Shown: piece after piece, positions 56,364 through 63,634 of the stretch
How positions within the stretch are numbered: the first letter of the stretch is position 1
Layout: each line of letters starts with the position of its first letter
From: Chersky-840 sp050011815
GTDB lineage: Bacteria; Actinomycetota; Acidimicrobiia; Acidimicrobiales; UBA8190
DNA: 64,000 bases
Assembly: GCA_050011815.1 (NCBI GenBank)
Contig: JBEKIJ010000011.1
Location: 124,001-188,000 of the forward strand
Reading direction: 5' to 3'
Notes under the pieces: generated by a model
The model's database searches: none
The model's input: only the letters and a program-made list of their open reading frames with translations
What the model was told of the DNA's origin: nothing
Program-made: the position numbers and the translations under genes

Positions 56364-56966
56364 ATGACCCCGGTTTCGGACGTGGTGTGGTCGGTGGGCC
56401 GTCTCACCCGGACGGACCGGTGGGGCGCGCTCGGGACCCGGGGGGCGACGGTCTGGTTCACGGGGCTGTCGGGGTCGGGGAAATCGACGTTGGCCGCCGC
56501 GGTCGAGGAGCGCCTGGTCGCCGGCGGGCAGTCCGCGTACCGGCTCGACGGCGACAACATCCGGAGCGGTCTCAACGTGGACCTCGACTTCAGCCCCGAG
56601 GGCCGCGAGGAGAACGTGCGCCGGGTGGCGGAGGTGGCCCTGCTCTTCGCCGATGCCGGGCTCATCGCCCTGGCCGCGCTCATCAGCCCCTACGCCCAGG
56701 GCCGTCGGCGGGCCCGCGCCCTGCACGAGGAGGCCGGGGTGCGGTTCATCGAGGTCTACGTGGCCACGCCGGTCTCGGTGTGCGCCCAGCGCGACCCCAA
56801 GGGGTTCTACAAGCGGGCCTCGGAGGGGGAGATCACGTCCTTCACGGGACTCGACCACCCCTACGAACCACCCACCGCACCGGACTTGGTCGTCGGGCAC
56901 CATCTCCCCTTGGCCGAAGCCGTCGACCGGGTTCTCGAGGCCTTGGGTTCGCCCCCCTCCCTCTAA
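56364..56966 (+). CDS. cysC: Adenylylsulfate kinase
   Basis: Phosphorylates APS to PAPS. The 200-residue product has the P-loop FTGLSGSGKSTLAAAVE, the APS-binding RLDGDNIRSGLN, FSPEGREENVRRVAEVA, ISPYAQGRRRAR and DPKGFYKRASEGEI with FTGLDHPYEPP. It completes cysDNC. No PAPS or APS reductase is nearby, so PAPS may serve sulfonation (sulfotransferase at 18576) as well as assimilation. Confidence 0.95.
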   Translation: MTPVSDVVWSVGRLTRTDRWGALGTRGATVWFTGLSGSGKSTLAAAVEERLVAGGQSAYRLDGDNIRSGLNVDLDFSPEGREENVRRVAEVALLFADAGLIALAALISPYAQGRRRARALHEEAGVRFIEVYVATPVSVCAQRDPKGFYKRASEGEITSFTGLDHPYEPPTAPDLVVGHHLPLAEAVDRVLEALGSPPSL

Positions 56967-57232
56967 TCGCACGAACTGTGAGTCAATTACCACTGAGGGT
57001 GGTGGCAGCCCTGGGTATATCGCACCATTCCTGCGACGACCGACGTGCCGACGTTGACTTCGCGCGAGGAGTGGTGAGATGCTTGATAGTCAGCGGGTTC
57101 CCGGGTAGCGGCCGACCTGGGGTGGATGATCGCCGGATGCCACGGCCGTAGGTGGTTGATCACTGTGAGGCGTACTCGGGAGGCGGAACGTCGTCGGCCG
57201 GCTACGACCTGAGCTTGTAGGGGGGCCTTCCG
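56967..57232 (+). other. Intergenic region with a candidate promoter and a possible structured leader
   Basis: 266 bases without a gene. TTGACT at 57054-57059 and GATGCT at 57078-57083, 18 bases apart, look like a vegetative promoter for the gene at 57233 and would give a leader of about 140 bases. The leader can fold: CGGCC with GGCCG around a GTGG/CCAC stem (57109-57149), and GTCGT with ACGAC (57190-57208). AGGGGGG at 57219-57225 is the ribosome-binding site. I do not see a known riboswitch core. Confidence 0.45.
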
Positions 57233-59026
57233 TTGTCTTCGTTCCAACCCAGCGTGCTAGAGGACTCGGTCCTGGTGGTCGACGACGACCAGGCCACCAG
57301 GGAGAGCCTCGCGTCCGTGCTCAAAGGCGCCGGCATCGAGGTGTTCGTGGCATCGGACCCGACCGAGGCGCTGACGTTGCACGGGCTGCAGCGTCCCGCC
57401 GCTGTCGTGGTGGACCACCAGCTCGCTGACCACACCGGGGTGGAACTGGCCCGGCGCCTCAAAGAAGAAGACCCCGATACGCCCGTCCTGCTGCTCACGG
57501 GTTTGGCCTCGCTCGACAGCGCCCTGGCGGCCTCCGCGCACCTCGACGGGCTCCTGGTGAAGCCGCTGGTACCCCAGGCCTTCGTCCAGACCGTTCGCAA
57601 CGCCCTGACCCAACGGGCGCTGACCGTCGAGAACCACCGCCTCGGCCGGGTCATCGAGGAGATGACGACCCAGGCCGAGATGACACCGCCGCCGCCACCC
57701 GCCGAAGCCGCTCCGCAGGTGGCCCCGCCGCCGCCCTCCGCCCCCGAGCCTCTCGACGAACCGCCCAACCGTGCCCTGCTCTCGGAGCAACTCGGTCAGG
57801 CATTGACCGGAGCCCAGCGGGCCGGGAGCCCACTGGCCGTCTTGTTCGTGGAGCTCGACGGCTGGCAGGAAGTGAACCAACAGTTCGGCGCCGGCGCCGC
57901 CGAGCAGGTGGCGCGCGAAGTGGCGAGCCGGCTGTCGGTGGCCCGCAGGAAGACCGACATCGTGTCGCGTGCCGCCAACGACAAGTTCGTCGTGGTGTGC
58001 GCCGACGTGCACTCCGACGTCGATGCCCTGCGCATCGCCAGCCTCATTCTCGACGGCGCGGCTCGACCCGTCGTCGTCCACGGGGTGGAGCACCGGGTCC
58101 GCCCCACCGTCGGGATCGTGCTCACCGACCCGAGCGGTGCCGGCGAGACCGCCGACAACGTGCTCGAGAACGCCGAGCTGGCGATGTACTGGGCCCGGGA
58201 CGAAGGCCGGGCGTCGCGCATGTTCGACCCGTCGATGCGCGACCGCGTCGTGTCGCGTTACGAGATCGAGCACGGGCTGCAAAATGCCATGGACAACGGC
58301 GAGTTGGCGCTCTTCTACCAGCCCGTGGTGGACCTCCACAGCGGCCAGGTGGTCGGGGCCGAGGCGCTGCTCCGGTGGCAACGGCCCGAGCAGGGCCTGC
58401 TCCTTCCCGGGGAGTTCCTCGACGTGGCGGGCGAGGTCGGCATGGCCGAGGCGCTCGGCCGGTGGACCCTCGACCGTGCCCTCACAGAGCTGGTCCTGTG
58501 GCGCCAGGCGGAGAACCTGCCCGAGCACTTCCGACTGACCCTGAACGTGTCGGCCCTCGAGCTCAGCGACCCGCAGTTCGCCCAGAACTTCGAGGAGCTC
58601 ACCCGCAAGCACGGCGTGGCGCCCACCATGCTGAGCATCGACCTGTCCGACGACGCGGCGCGCGCCGCCGCCTCGTCCCCCGCCGCCGTCAACCAGTTGA
58701 GCCAGATGGGCGTGCGGTTCAGCCTCGATGACTTCGGCGCCGGGGAGTGCAATCTCTCGTGGCTCCAGGATCTGCCCATCTCGTCGCTCAAGATCGCCCC
58801 GGAGTACGTGGGTGCTCTCGACTCGACCAGCAACCCCCACGGGGCCGTCATGGTGCGGGCCATCATCGCCCTGGGCCACGAGCTGCGCCTCTCGCTCGTG
58901 GCCGAAGGGGTCGAGACTCCGGCCCAGGCGGCGGCCCTGCGGGCCGTCGGTTGTGAATTCGCCCAGGGGTACCACCTCGGACACCCGGGACCCCGCGAGC
59001 AGGTCTGGGCGGCGCCCGAGGCGTAG
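57233..59026 (+). CDS. Response regulator with receiver, degenerate GGDEF and EAL domains
   Basis: 597 residues. The receiver domain (about 11-125) is intact: DDD, Asp in VVVDHQLADHTG, Thr in LLLTGLAS, Lys in LLVKPL. A Pro-rich linker leads to a GGDEF domain (about 185-340) whose signature reads AANDKF instead of GGDEF, so cyclase activity is unlikely. The EAL domain (about 350-595) keeps EALLRW, LNVS, DDFGAG, the Lys of LKI, EGVET and QGY, but ExTE has become DLSD and KID has become KIA, so phosphodiesterase activity is doubtful. It may be a c-di-GMP sensor or weak hydrolase. TTG start with AGGGGGG seven bases upstream. Confidence 0.88.
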   Translation: MSSFQPSVLEDSVLVVDDDQATRESLASVLKGAGIEVFVASDPTEALTLHGLQRPAAVVVDHQLADHTGVELARRLKEEDPDTPVLLLTGLASLDSALAASAHLDGLLVKPLVPQAFVQTVRNALTQRALTVENHRLGRVIEEMTTQAEMTPPPPPAEAAPQVAPPPPSAPEPLDEPPNRALLSEQLGQALTGAQRAGSPLAVLFVELDGWQEVNQQFGAGAAEQVAREVASRLSVARRKTDIVSRAANDKFVVVCADVHSDVDALRIASLILDGAARPVVVHGVEHRVRPTVGIVLTDPSGAGETADNVLENAELAMYWARDEGRASRMFDPSMRDRVVSRYEIEHGLQNAMDNGELALFYQPVVDLHSGQVVGAEALLRWQRPEQGLLLPGEFLDVAGEVGMAEALGRWTLDRALTELVLWRQAENLPEHFRLTLNVSALELSDPQFAQNFEELTRKHGVAPTMLSIDLSDDAARAAASSPAAVNQLSQMGVRFSLDDFGAGECNLSWLQDLPISSLKIAPEYVGALDSTSNPHGAVMVRAIIALGHELRLSLVAEGVETPAQAAALRAVGCEFAQGYHLGHPGPREQVWAAPEA

Positions 59027-59053
59027 GCGGTGGGTCGAAAGACACACACCCGA

Positions 59054-59080
59054 GCTCACCCCACCGTGAGCCTTCTTCTC
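59054..59080 (+). terminator. Intrinsic terminator after the REC-GGDEF-EAL gene
   Basis: GCTCAC, six-base loop, GTGAGC, followed by the pyrimidine-rich tract CCTTCTTCTC. One of the few hairpins here with a T-rich tail. Confidence 0.6.
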
Positions 59081-59181
59081 GCGCGTCCCCACACGTTTGT
59101 GCAGGTCAAGACCCATAAAGTGTTGGGCAGGAAATCGTCAATACTGATGATGTCGGGGAGGTCCTGACTCCGTAACGTTCG

Positions 59182-59209
59182 TAGGAGGTGTCGCGGGCGA
59201 ACGCCCTTG
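59182..59209 (+). promoter_or_regulatory. Shine-Dalgarno AGGAGGT, hairpin and in-frame TTG upstream of the surface-protein gene
   Basis: AGGAGGT near 59182-59188 is followed by the hairpin GGGCG-AA-CGCCC (59195-59206) and then TTG at 59207, which is in frame with the surface-protein gene. Folding would bring the site close to the TTG. It may be an alternative start adding 39 residues, or a translational control element. Confidence 0.4.
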
Positions 59210-59323
59210 CGCGTCATGGTGCCCGCGGTACGGGGCCAGACGGGCGGGGCAACGCAGCCGGCTCGGGCGACCGAGGAGGACGCGACGCTGATGAAGGTGA
59301 AGGTGTCACCGAACAGGGGGGGA

Positions 59324-60388
59324 ATGATGGCAAGGTCGAGCCGCAAGGGACGCGCAGTCGCGGCCGTCGTAGTCGGGCTAGCTGGCGCCGGCGGTACGTT
59401 CGCGCTGTTCGCCGCGGCAGCTCCGTCGGCGTTCGCTGCTTCCTCGCCGTACGAGCTGTACTGCCCGAAGACGCCGGTGGGCGACATCGTGCTGAACAAC
59501 GTCGTCACGTCGGGGACCATCACGCCCGCCGCCCCCGCCGCCGGGTCGCAGTTCAACCTGACGGGGTACTCCTCCACCGTGGCCCTCCCGACGTCCATCG
59601 TGGCGGCCGCCGCGGCGTTGGGGAACTCCGCCATCGCCGGGACGGCGGTGACCAAGGTCGACGCCACGGGCGCCACCCCCGCTTCGATCTCGAGCGGGAA
59701 CCTCGCCATCAACGCCCCGATCCCGAGTCCGGTGCCTGCCGCGGGCCTCATGCTGAACCTGCCCGCCACGCCGTCGTCCATCGGCCCCTTCACCGCCACC
59801 GGGGGCGCCATCAACCTCACGGTGGACCCCGACATCTCGCTGGCGCTGAACGTGTCGGGCAGCACGCTCACCCTGACCTGCACGCCGTACCCGAACAACA
59901 CGGCGGCCACGGGCATCGTGAGTACGGCCCCCGCCGGTTCGGCGGCATCCCCGGTGATCGCCACGGCTTCGGCGGGATCCGCCACCCCGGCTCCGACCAC
60001 GGCCGCCACGACGCCGGCCGCCACCACGCCGGCCACGACCCCGGCCGCCACCACGCCGGCGCCGGCCACATCGTCCCTGGCGAGCACGGGCCCCGGCCCG
60101 GATCTGTGGGTCGTCGCCGTGGTCGGGTTCATCGTGCTCTACCTCGGCTCGGTGGTCATGGCGCTGGTGGAGCGGCCACGTAGCCTCCTGCGCCGCCTCC
60201 TGCGGATGGCCCCACCGGCTGTGCCGGTGGCCGCCGCGGTGGCCGCGGAGCCGGTGATGGTGACGAGCCCGGAGCCGGACCGAAGCGTGTGGTCCGTGCC
60301 TCCGAGCGCCAAGCCTGCCTACCCGAAGGCTGGGTCGCCAGGACTGTGGTTCGACGGTTGGGAGCCTCAGGGCCGCAACCGGGGCTGA
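59324..60388 (+). CDS. Secreted single-domain relative of the large repeat protein, with LASTG and C-terminal membrane segment
   Basis: About 354 residues from ATG-ATG at 59324 (AGGGGGG upstream); ATG 59291 with AGGAGG and TTG 59207 are alternatives. Signal peptide to about SAFA (38). One copy of the same domain as at 35296-39348 (about 42-200): PYELYCPKTPVG, then VLNNVVTSGTI, GTAVTKVDATGATPASIS, GPFTATGGAI and LTCTPYPNN, with just two cysteines. A Thr/Pro/Ala linker, LASTG (252-256) and a membrane segment (261-281) follow. Unlike a classic sorting signal, about 70 residues come after the membrane segment, so it may stay membrane-anchored. Function unknown. Confidence 0.78.
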   Translation: MMARSSRKGRAVAAVVVGLAGAGGTFALFAAAAPSAFAASSPYELYCPKTPVGDIVLNNVVTSGTITPAAPAAGSQFNLTGYSSTVALPTSIVAAAAALGNSAIAGTAVTKVDATGATPASISSGNLAINAPIPSPVPAAGLMLNLPATPSSIGPFTATGGAINLTVDPDISLALNVSGSTLTLTCTPYPNNTAATGIVSTAPAGSAASPVIATASAGSATPAPTTAATTPAATTPATTPAATTPAPATSSLASTGPGPDLWVVAVVGFIVLYLGSVVMALVERPRSLLRRLLRMAPPAVPVAAAVAAEPVMVTSPEPDRSVWSVPPSAKPAYPKAGSPGLWFDGWEPQGRNRG

Positions 60389-60438
60389 CGCCGCGGGCGC
60401 TCCCCCTACATCGGGGGGTGAAGGGGGAGCGCCGGCGT
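60388..60438. terminator. Bidirectional terminator hairpin overlapping the end of the kinase gene
   Basis: GGCGCTCCCCCT (60396-60407) pairs perfectly with AGGGGGAGCGCC (60422-60433), extended by ACGCC/GGCGT after a three-base bulge. The kinase TAG (60406-60408) is at the loop edge, and the stem encodes the kinase's last codons. It serves both converging genes. Confidence 0.7.
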
Positions 60439-61881
60439 TAGTGCTTGACCGGGTCCGTCGCCGTCGGGCCCCTCGTCATCTCGTGGCGCGGCGCCCTCGG
60501 TGGGGGCACCTCGCGCCAACCACAGCACCATGCGGGCGCCGTGACCCTCGGCGATCGGCGACTGCGCATCGACGGCGCCGCCCATGGCCGAGGCCAGTTC
60601 GGCCACGATGGCGAGCCCCAGCCCGACCCCGAGCTTGCGGGCCGGGACGCGGTCGGAGCTGTAGTGGCGCTCGAAGATGTGGGGCAGGTCCTCGGGGCTG
60701 ACGCCCGGACCGTCGTCTGCCACCCACAGGGCGATCCATTCGCCCACCGGTTCCACGCCGACCTCGACTCGTGCCGTGGCGAATTTGAGCGCGTTCTCGA
60801 TGAGGTTGGCGATTACCTGTCCGACCCGGTCCGGGTCGGCGTCGGCCCACAGCGGGGGGGTGGCGCGCGGCGCGCCGGAGGCGAGGTCGATCCCCGCGGC
60901 GTCGGCTTCGGGTTGGAAGCCCTCGGCGACGCTCGACAGCAACGCGGCACAGTCGATGGGTTGGATGTGCAGCGAGAATTGCCGAGCCTGGAGCCGGGCC
61001 AGATCGAGGAGGTCCTGGACCAGCCGTTCGAGACGGCGAGCCTCGCTGCCGATGATGGCCACCGCCCCCGGGACGTCGTCGGTGGCGCCTTCGGCGATGG
61101 CATCGGCATATCCCCGGATCGAGGTCAACGGCGTGCGCAGCTCGTGGGAGACCGACAACAGGAACTCCCGTTCGAGGCCCTGGGAGCGACTGAGGTTCTG
61201 GCCCAGGGTGTTGATGGCATCGGCCAGCTCCGCCAACTCCGGGTACTCGTGCCTGTTCACGGGCACGGTGGCGGCCAGATTGCCACCCGCCATCTGGCGC
61301 GTGGCGCTCACCGCTCGGACGATGGGGGCGCTGATGCGGCGGGCGAGCGCGGCGGCGACGACGACGCCGGCGAGGAGCACCACCCCGGCCACGAGGATGA
61401 AGTAGTCGACGCCGTTGACGGGGCTCGACACATGACGCGTGACCACCAGGAGCGCCACGTCCGACGCGGGTAAGCCGTCGTCGAGTGTCGCCCGTTGGCC
61501 TTCGGACAGGTTGAGCGGCTGCACCACGAACACGACGTGGCCGACGTTGCCGGCCACGGTGTCACCGGCCCGCAAGGCCCGGACGTCGAGGACCGACCGC
61601 ACCAGGGGAGCCGGGACGCCGTCCAGCGAGCCGTCGGGACCGAGCCCCACCAGCGTCAGCCGGTCGAAGGCCCCGACGCGGCGCAACCCGTCGACGTCGC
61701 TCTTCTCGGTGAAGACGGGGTGCGACGACATGATGGCGCCCATGGCCTGGGCTTCGGAGGTGATCTCGTTCTCCGCCGTGGAGATGGCCGCCCGTCGAAC
61801 CAGGAGCAGGCTGCCGACGACGGTGAGGACGAGGGTGCCGATGACGACCGAGAGGATGGCGACGGTGATGCGACGGCGCAT
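60406..61881 (-). CDS. Sensor histidine kinase (HAMP-HisKA-HATPase)
   Basis: 491 residues. Membrane segment about 6-28, extracytoplasmic sensor (to about 155), second segment about 163-186, HAMP, then SVSHELRTPLTSIRGYAD with the phospho-accepting His, N box NLIENALKFA, and G boxes VADDGPGVS and LGVGLGLAIV. All motifs are intact. It is encoded just downstream (14 bases) of its response regulator on the minus strand. The signal is unknown; the family resembles MtrB/BaeS-type envelope-stress kinases. Confidence 0.92.
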   Translation of the reverse strand: MRRRITVAILSVVIGTLVLTVVGSLLLVRRAAISTAENEITSEAQAMGAIMSSHPVFTEKSDVDGLRRVGAFDRLTLVGLGPDGSLDGVPAPLVRSVLDVRALRAGDTVAGNVGHVVFVVQPLNLSEGQRATLDDGLPASDVALLVVTRHVSSPVNGVDYFILVAGVVLLAGVVVAAALARRISAPIVRAVSATRQMAGGNLAATVPVNRHEYPELAELADAINTLGQNLSRSQGLEREFLLSVSHELRTPLTSIRGYADAIAEGATDDVPGAVAIIGSEARRLERLVQDLLDLARLQARQFSLHIQPIDCAALLSSVAEGFQPEADAAGIDLASGAPRATPPLWADADPDRVGQVIANLIENALKFATARVEVGVEPVGEWIALWVADDGPGVSPEDLPHIFERHYSSDRVPARKLGVGLGLAIVAELASAMGGAVDAQSPIAEGHGARMVLWLARGAPTEGAAPRDDEGPDGDGPGQALTPALPLHPPM

Positions 61882-61895
61882 GAGAAGCGAAGGCG

Positions 61896-62582
61896 TCAGC
61901 CCAGCCGGTACCCGACCCCCCACACCGTGGTGAGGGGCAGGCCGTCGCCGAGCTTCTTGCGCAACTGCCTGACGTGGACGTCGACGGTGCGCTCGTCGCC
62001 GTACCAACCCTCGCCCCACACGCCGTCGAGGAGCTGCTGCCGGGACAGGGCCAGACCGGAGTTGACCGCCAGGTAGGCCAGCAGGTCGAACTCGCGGCTG
62101 GTGAGGGCCACCACGTCGTCTCCCAGGCGCACCTCACGTCGTCCCGTGTCGATGGTGATGGCTCCCACCTCGAGGATGGAGGGCTCGGCTCGGGCCGGGG
62201 TGACGGCGCGCCGCAAGATGGCTCTGACCCGGGCCACGAGCTCGCGAGGCGAGAAGGGCTTGGTGACGTAGTCATCGGCGCCGAACTCGAGCCCGAGCAC
62301 CCGGTCGACCTCGTCGTCGCGTGCCGTGAGCATGACGACGGGCACGTCCCCGGCGGCCCGCAGCCGGCGGCACACGTCGAAGCCGTCCAGCTCGCCGGGA
62401 AGGCCGACGTCCACGATGACCAGCTTCGGTCGCTCCCGGTCCGCGTAGGCGAGGCCCTGCTCACCGTCTCGGGCTTGGAGGACACGGAAGCCCTCACGTC
62501 GGAGGTACAGGGCCACCAGGTCGGAGATGTTCTGGTCGTCCTCGATGACGACGATGGTCTCTCCCTCCCCTGACACCGGCAC
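61896..62582 (-). CDS. OmpR-family response regulator
   Basis: 228 residues from GTG 62582; GTG 62576 or ATG 62636 are alternatives. Receiver domain with VVIEDDQNISDLVALYL, phospho-acceptor Asp in VIVDVGLPGE, Thr in MLTARDD and Lys in VTKPF; winged helix with LTSREFDLLAYLAVNSGLALSRQQLLDGVW and recognition helix DERTVDVHVRQLRKKLG. It partners the kinase that follows. Targets unknown. Confidence 0.92.
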   Translation of the reverse strand: MPVSGEGETIVVIEDDQNISDLVALYLRREGFRVLQARDGEQGLAYADRERPKLVIVDVGLPGELDGFDVCRRLRAAGDVPVVMLTARDDEVDRVLGLEFGADDYVTKPFSPRELVARVRAILRRAVTPARAEPSILEVGAITIDTGRREVRLGDDVVALTSREFDLLAYLAVNSGLALSRQQLLDGVWGEGWYGDERTVDVHVRQLRKKLGDGLPLTTVWGVGYRLG

Positions 62583-62774
62583 CAGCCTGCCACCGCGCGG
62601 GGACGGCGCACGGGGACCCTCGTGGCGACTGCGCATCGCGTTCCATCAGACGACGGCGGGGTCAACAACTCGTGACGCGGGGATGAGGAGAGTGTGATGG
62701 TGCAGGTGGCGGGGCCACCGGCGGGCGTCGGCCGGGCCGACCACCAAGGCCACTGATCGGCGGGGAGCGCCCAT
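62583..62774. other. Divergent intergenic region between the response regulator and trpC
   Basis: Contains two stems close to trpC: GGTGG-cgggg-CCACC (62705-62719) and GTCGGCC-g-GGCCGAC (62727-62741). They lie upstream of the trpC -10, so they would not be in a leaderless trpC transcript. They may be operator-like palindromes, but no regulator is known. Confidence 0.35.
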
Positions 62775-62780
62775 TAGGCT
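62775..62780 (+). promoter_or_regulatory. -10 element TAGGCT of trpC
   Basis: TAGGCT ends seven bases before the GTG at 62788. Predicts a leaderless trpC-trpF transcript, which rules out transcript-leader attenuation. Confidence 0.6.
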
Positions 62781-62787
62781 GGCGCCG

Positions 62788-63630
62788 GTGCCGCCCGACA
62801 CCTACCTCACGGGGATCCTCGCCACCCACCGCGCCCGGGCCGCCGCCGATACGCGACGCCTCGACGACCTCGTGGCCCGGGCCCTGTCGTGCCCCCCGAC
62901 GCGGCCCTTTGCCTCGAGGCTGTCGGTCCCGGCGGGCGGGGAGCTGGCCGTGATCGCCGAGGTGAAGCGGCGCTCGCCCTCCAAGGGGCCCATCGACCTC
63001 ACCCTCGACCCCGCCCAGCTCGCCGCCGACTACGAAGGCGGCGGCGCCACGTGCATCTCGGTGCTCACCGACGAGGACTACTTCGCCGGATCCGCCCAGG
63101 ATCTGGCGGCGGTCCGTTCGGCCTGCACCCTCCCGGTGTTGCGCAAGGACTTCACCGTGTGCCCCGCCGATGTCTGTGACGCCCGGCTCATGGGGGCCGA
63201 CGCCGTGCTCCTCATCGTGGCCGCCCTGTCGGACCCCGAGCTCTCGAGCTTCTTGAGCCTGGCCCGGGAGCTCACCCTGGCCGCCCTGGTGGAGGTGCAC
63301 GACGAGGCCGAGCTCGACCGGGCCCTCGACGCCGGCGCCGAGGTCGTCGGCGTCAACCAGCGCGACCTCACGACGTTCTCGGTCGATTCGGCGCGCGCCG
63401 CCCGTGTGGTGGGGCGGATCCCCCCCGACATCGTGGCCGTGGCCGAATCGGGGATCGAGGGCGAAGACGGAGTCCGGGTCCTGGCCGACGCCGGCTACCA
63501 GGCCGTGCTCGTGGGCGAGTCGTTGGTGCGGGCACCGGACCGGCGCCGGGCGGTGCGAGCCCTGACCGGACATCGGGTCGGCGCCCGGTCCCGCGCCGGT
63601 GCACCCGAAGCCGGGGCAAGGGAGAGGTGA
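62788..63630 (+). CDS. trpC: Indole-3-glycerol phosphate synthase
   Basis: Ring closure and decarboxylation to indole-3-glycerol phosphate in tryptophan synthesis. The 280-residue barrel has VIAEVKRRSPSKGPI with the catalytic Glu and Lys, VLTDEDYFAGS, PVLRKDFTV with the second Lys, ALVEVHDEAELDRAL, GVNQRDLTTF and VAESGI. A basic Ala/Gly-rich tail of about 20 residues ends the protein. The GTG is set by the -10 element. It is followed by trpF after four bases. Confidence 0.95.
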   Translation: MPPDTYLTGILATHRARAAADTRRLDDLVARALSCPPTRPFASRLSVPAGGELAVIAEVKRRSPSKGPIDLTLDPAQLAADYEGGGATCISVLTDEDYFAGSAQDLAAVRSACTLPVLRKDFTVCPADVCDARLMGADAVLLIVAALSDPELSSFLSLARELTLAALVEVHDEAELDRALDAGAEVVGVNQRDLTTFSVDSARAARVVGRIPPDIVAVAESGIEGEDGVRVLADAGYQAVLVGESLVRAPDRRRAVRALTGHRVGARSRAGAPEAGARER

Positions 63631-63634
63631 CCTC

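Noticed and set aside
55110..56966. Fused CysNC as in Mycobacterium
   Set aside because: cysN has its own stop at 56360 and cysC its own ATG at 56364.
57084..57232. c-di-GMP riboswitch in the leader of the REC-GGDEF-EAL gene
   Set aside because: I could not find the GEMM core motifs; only generic stems are visible.
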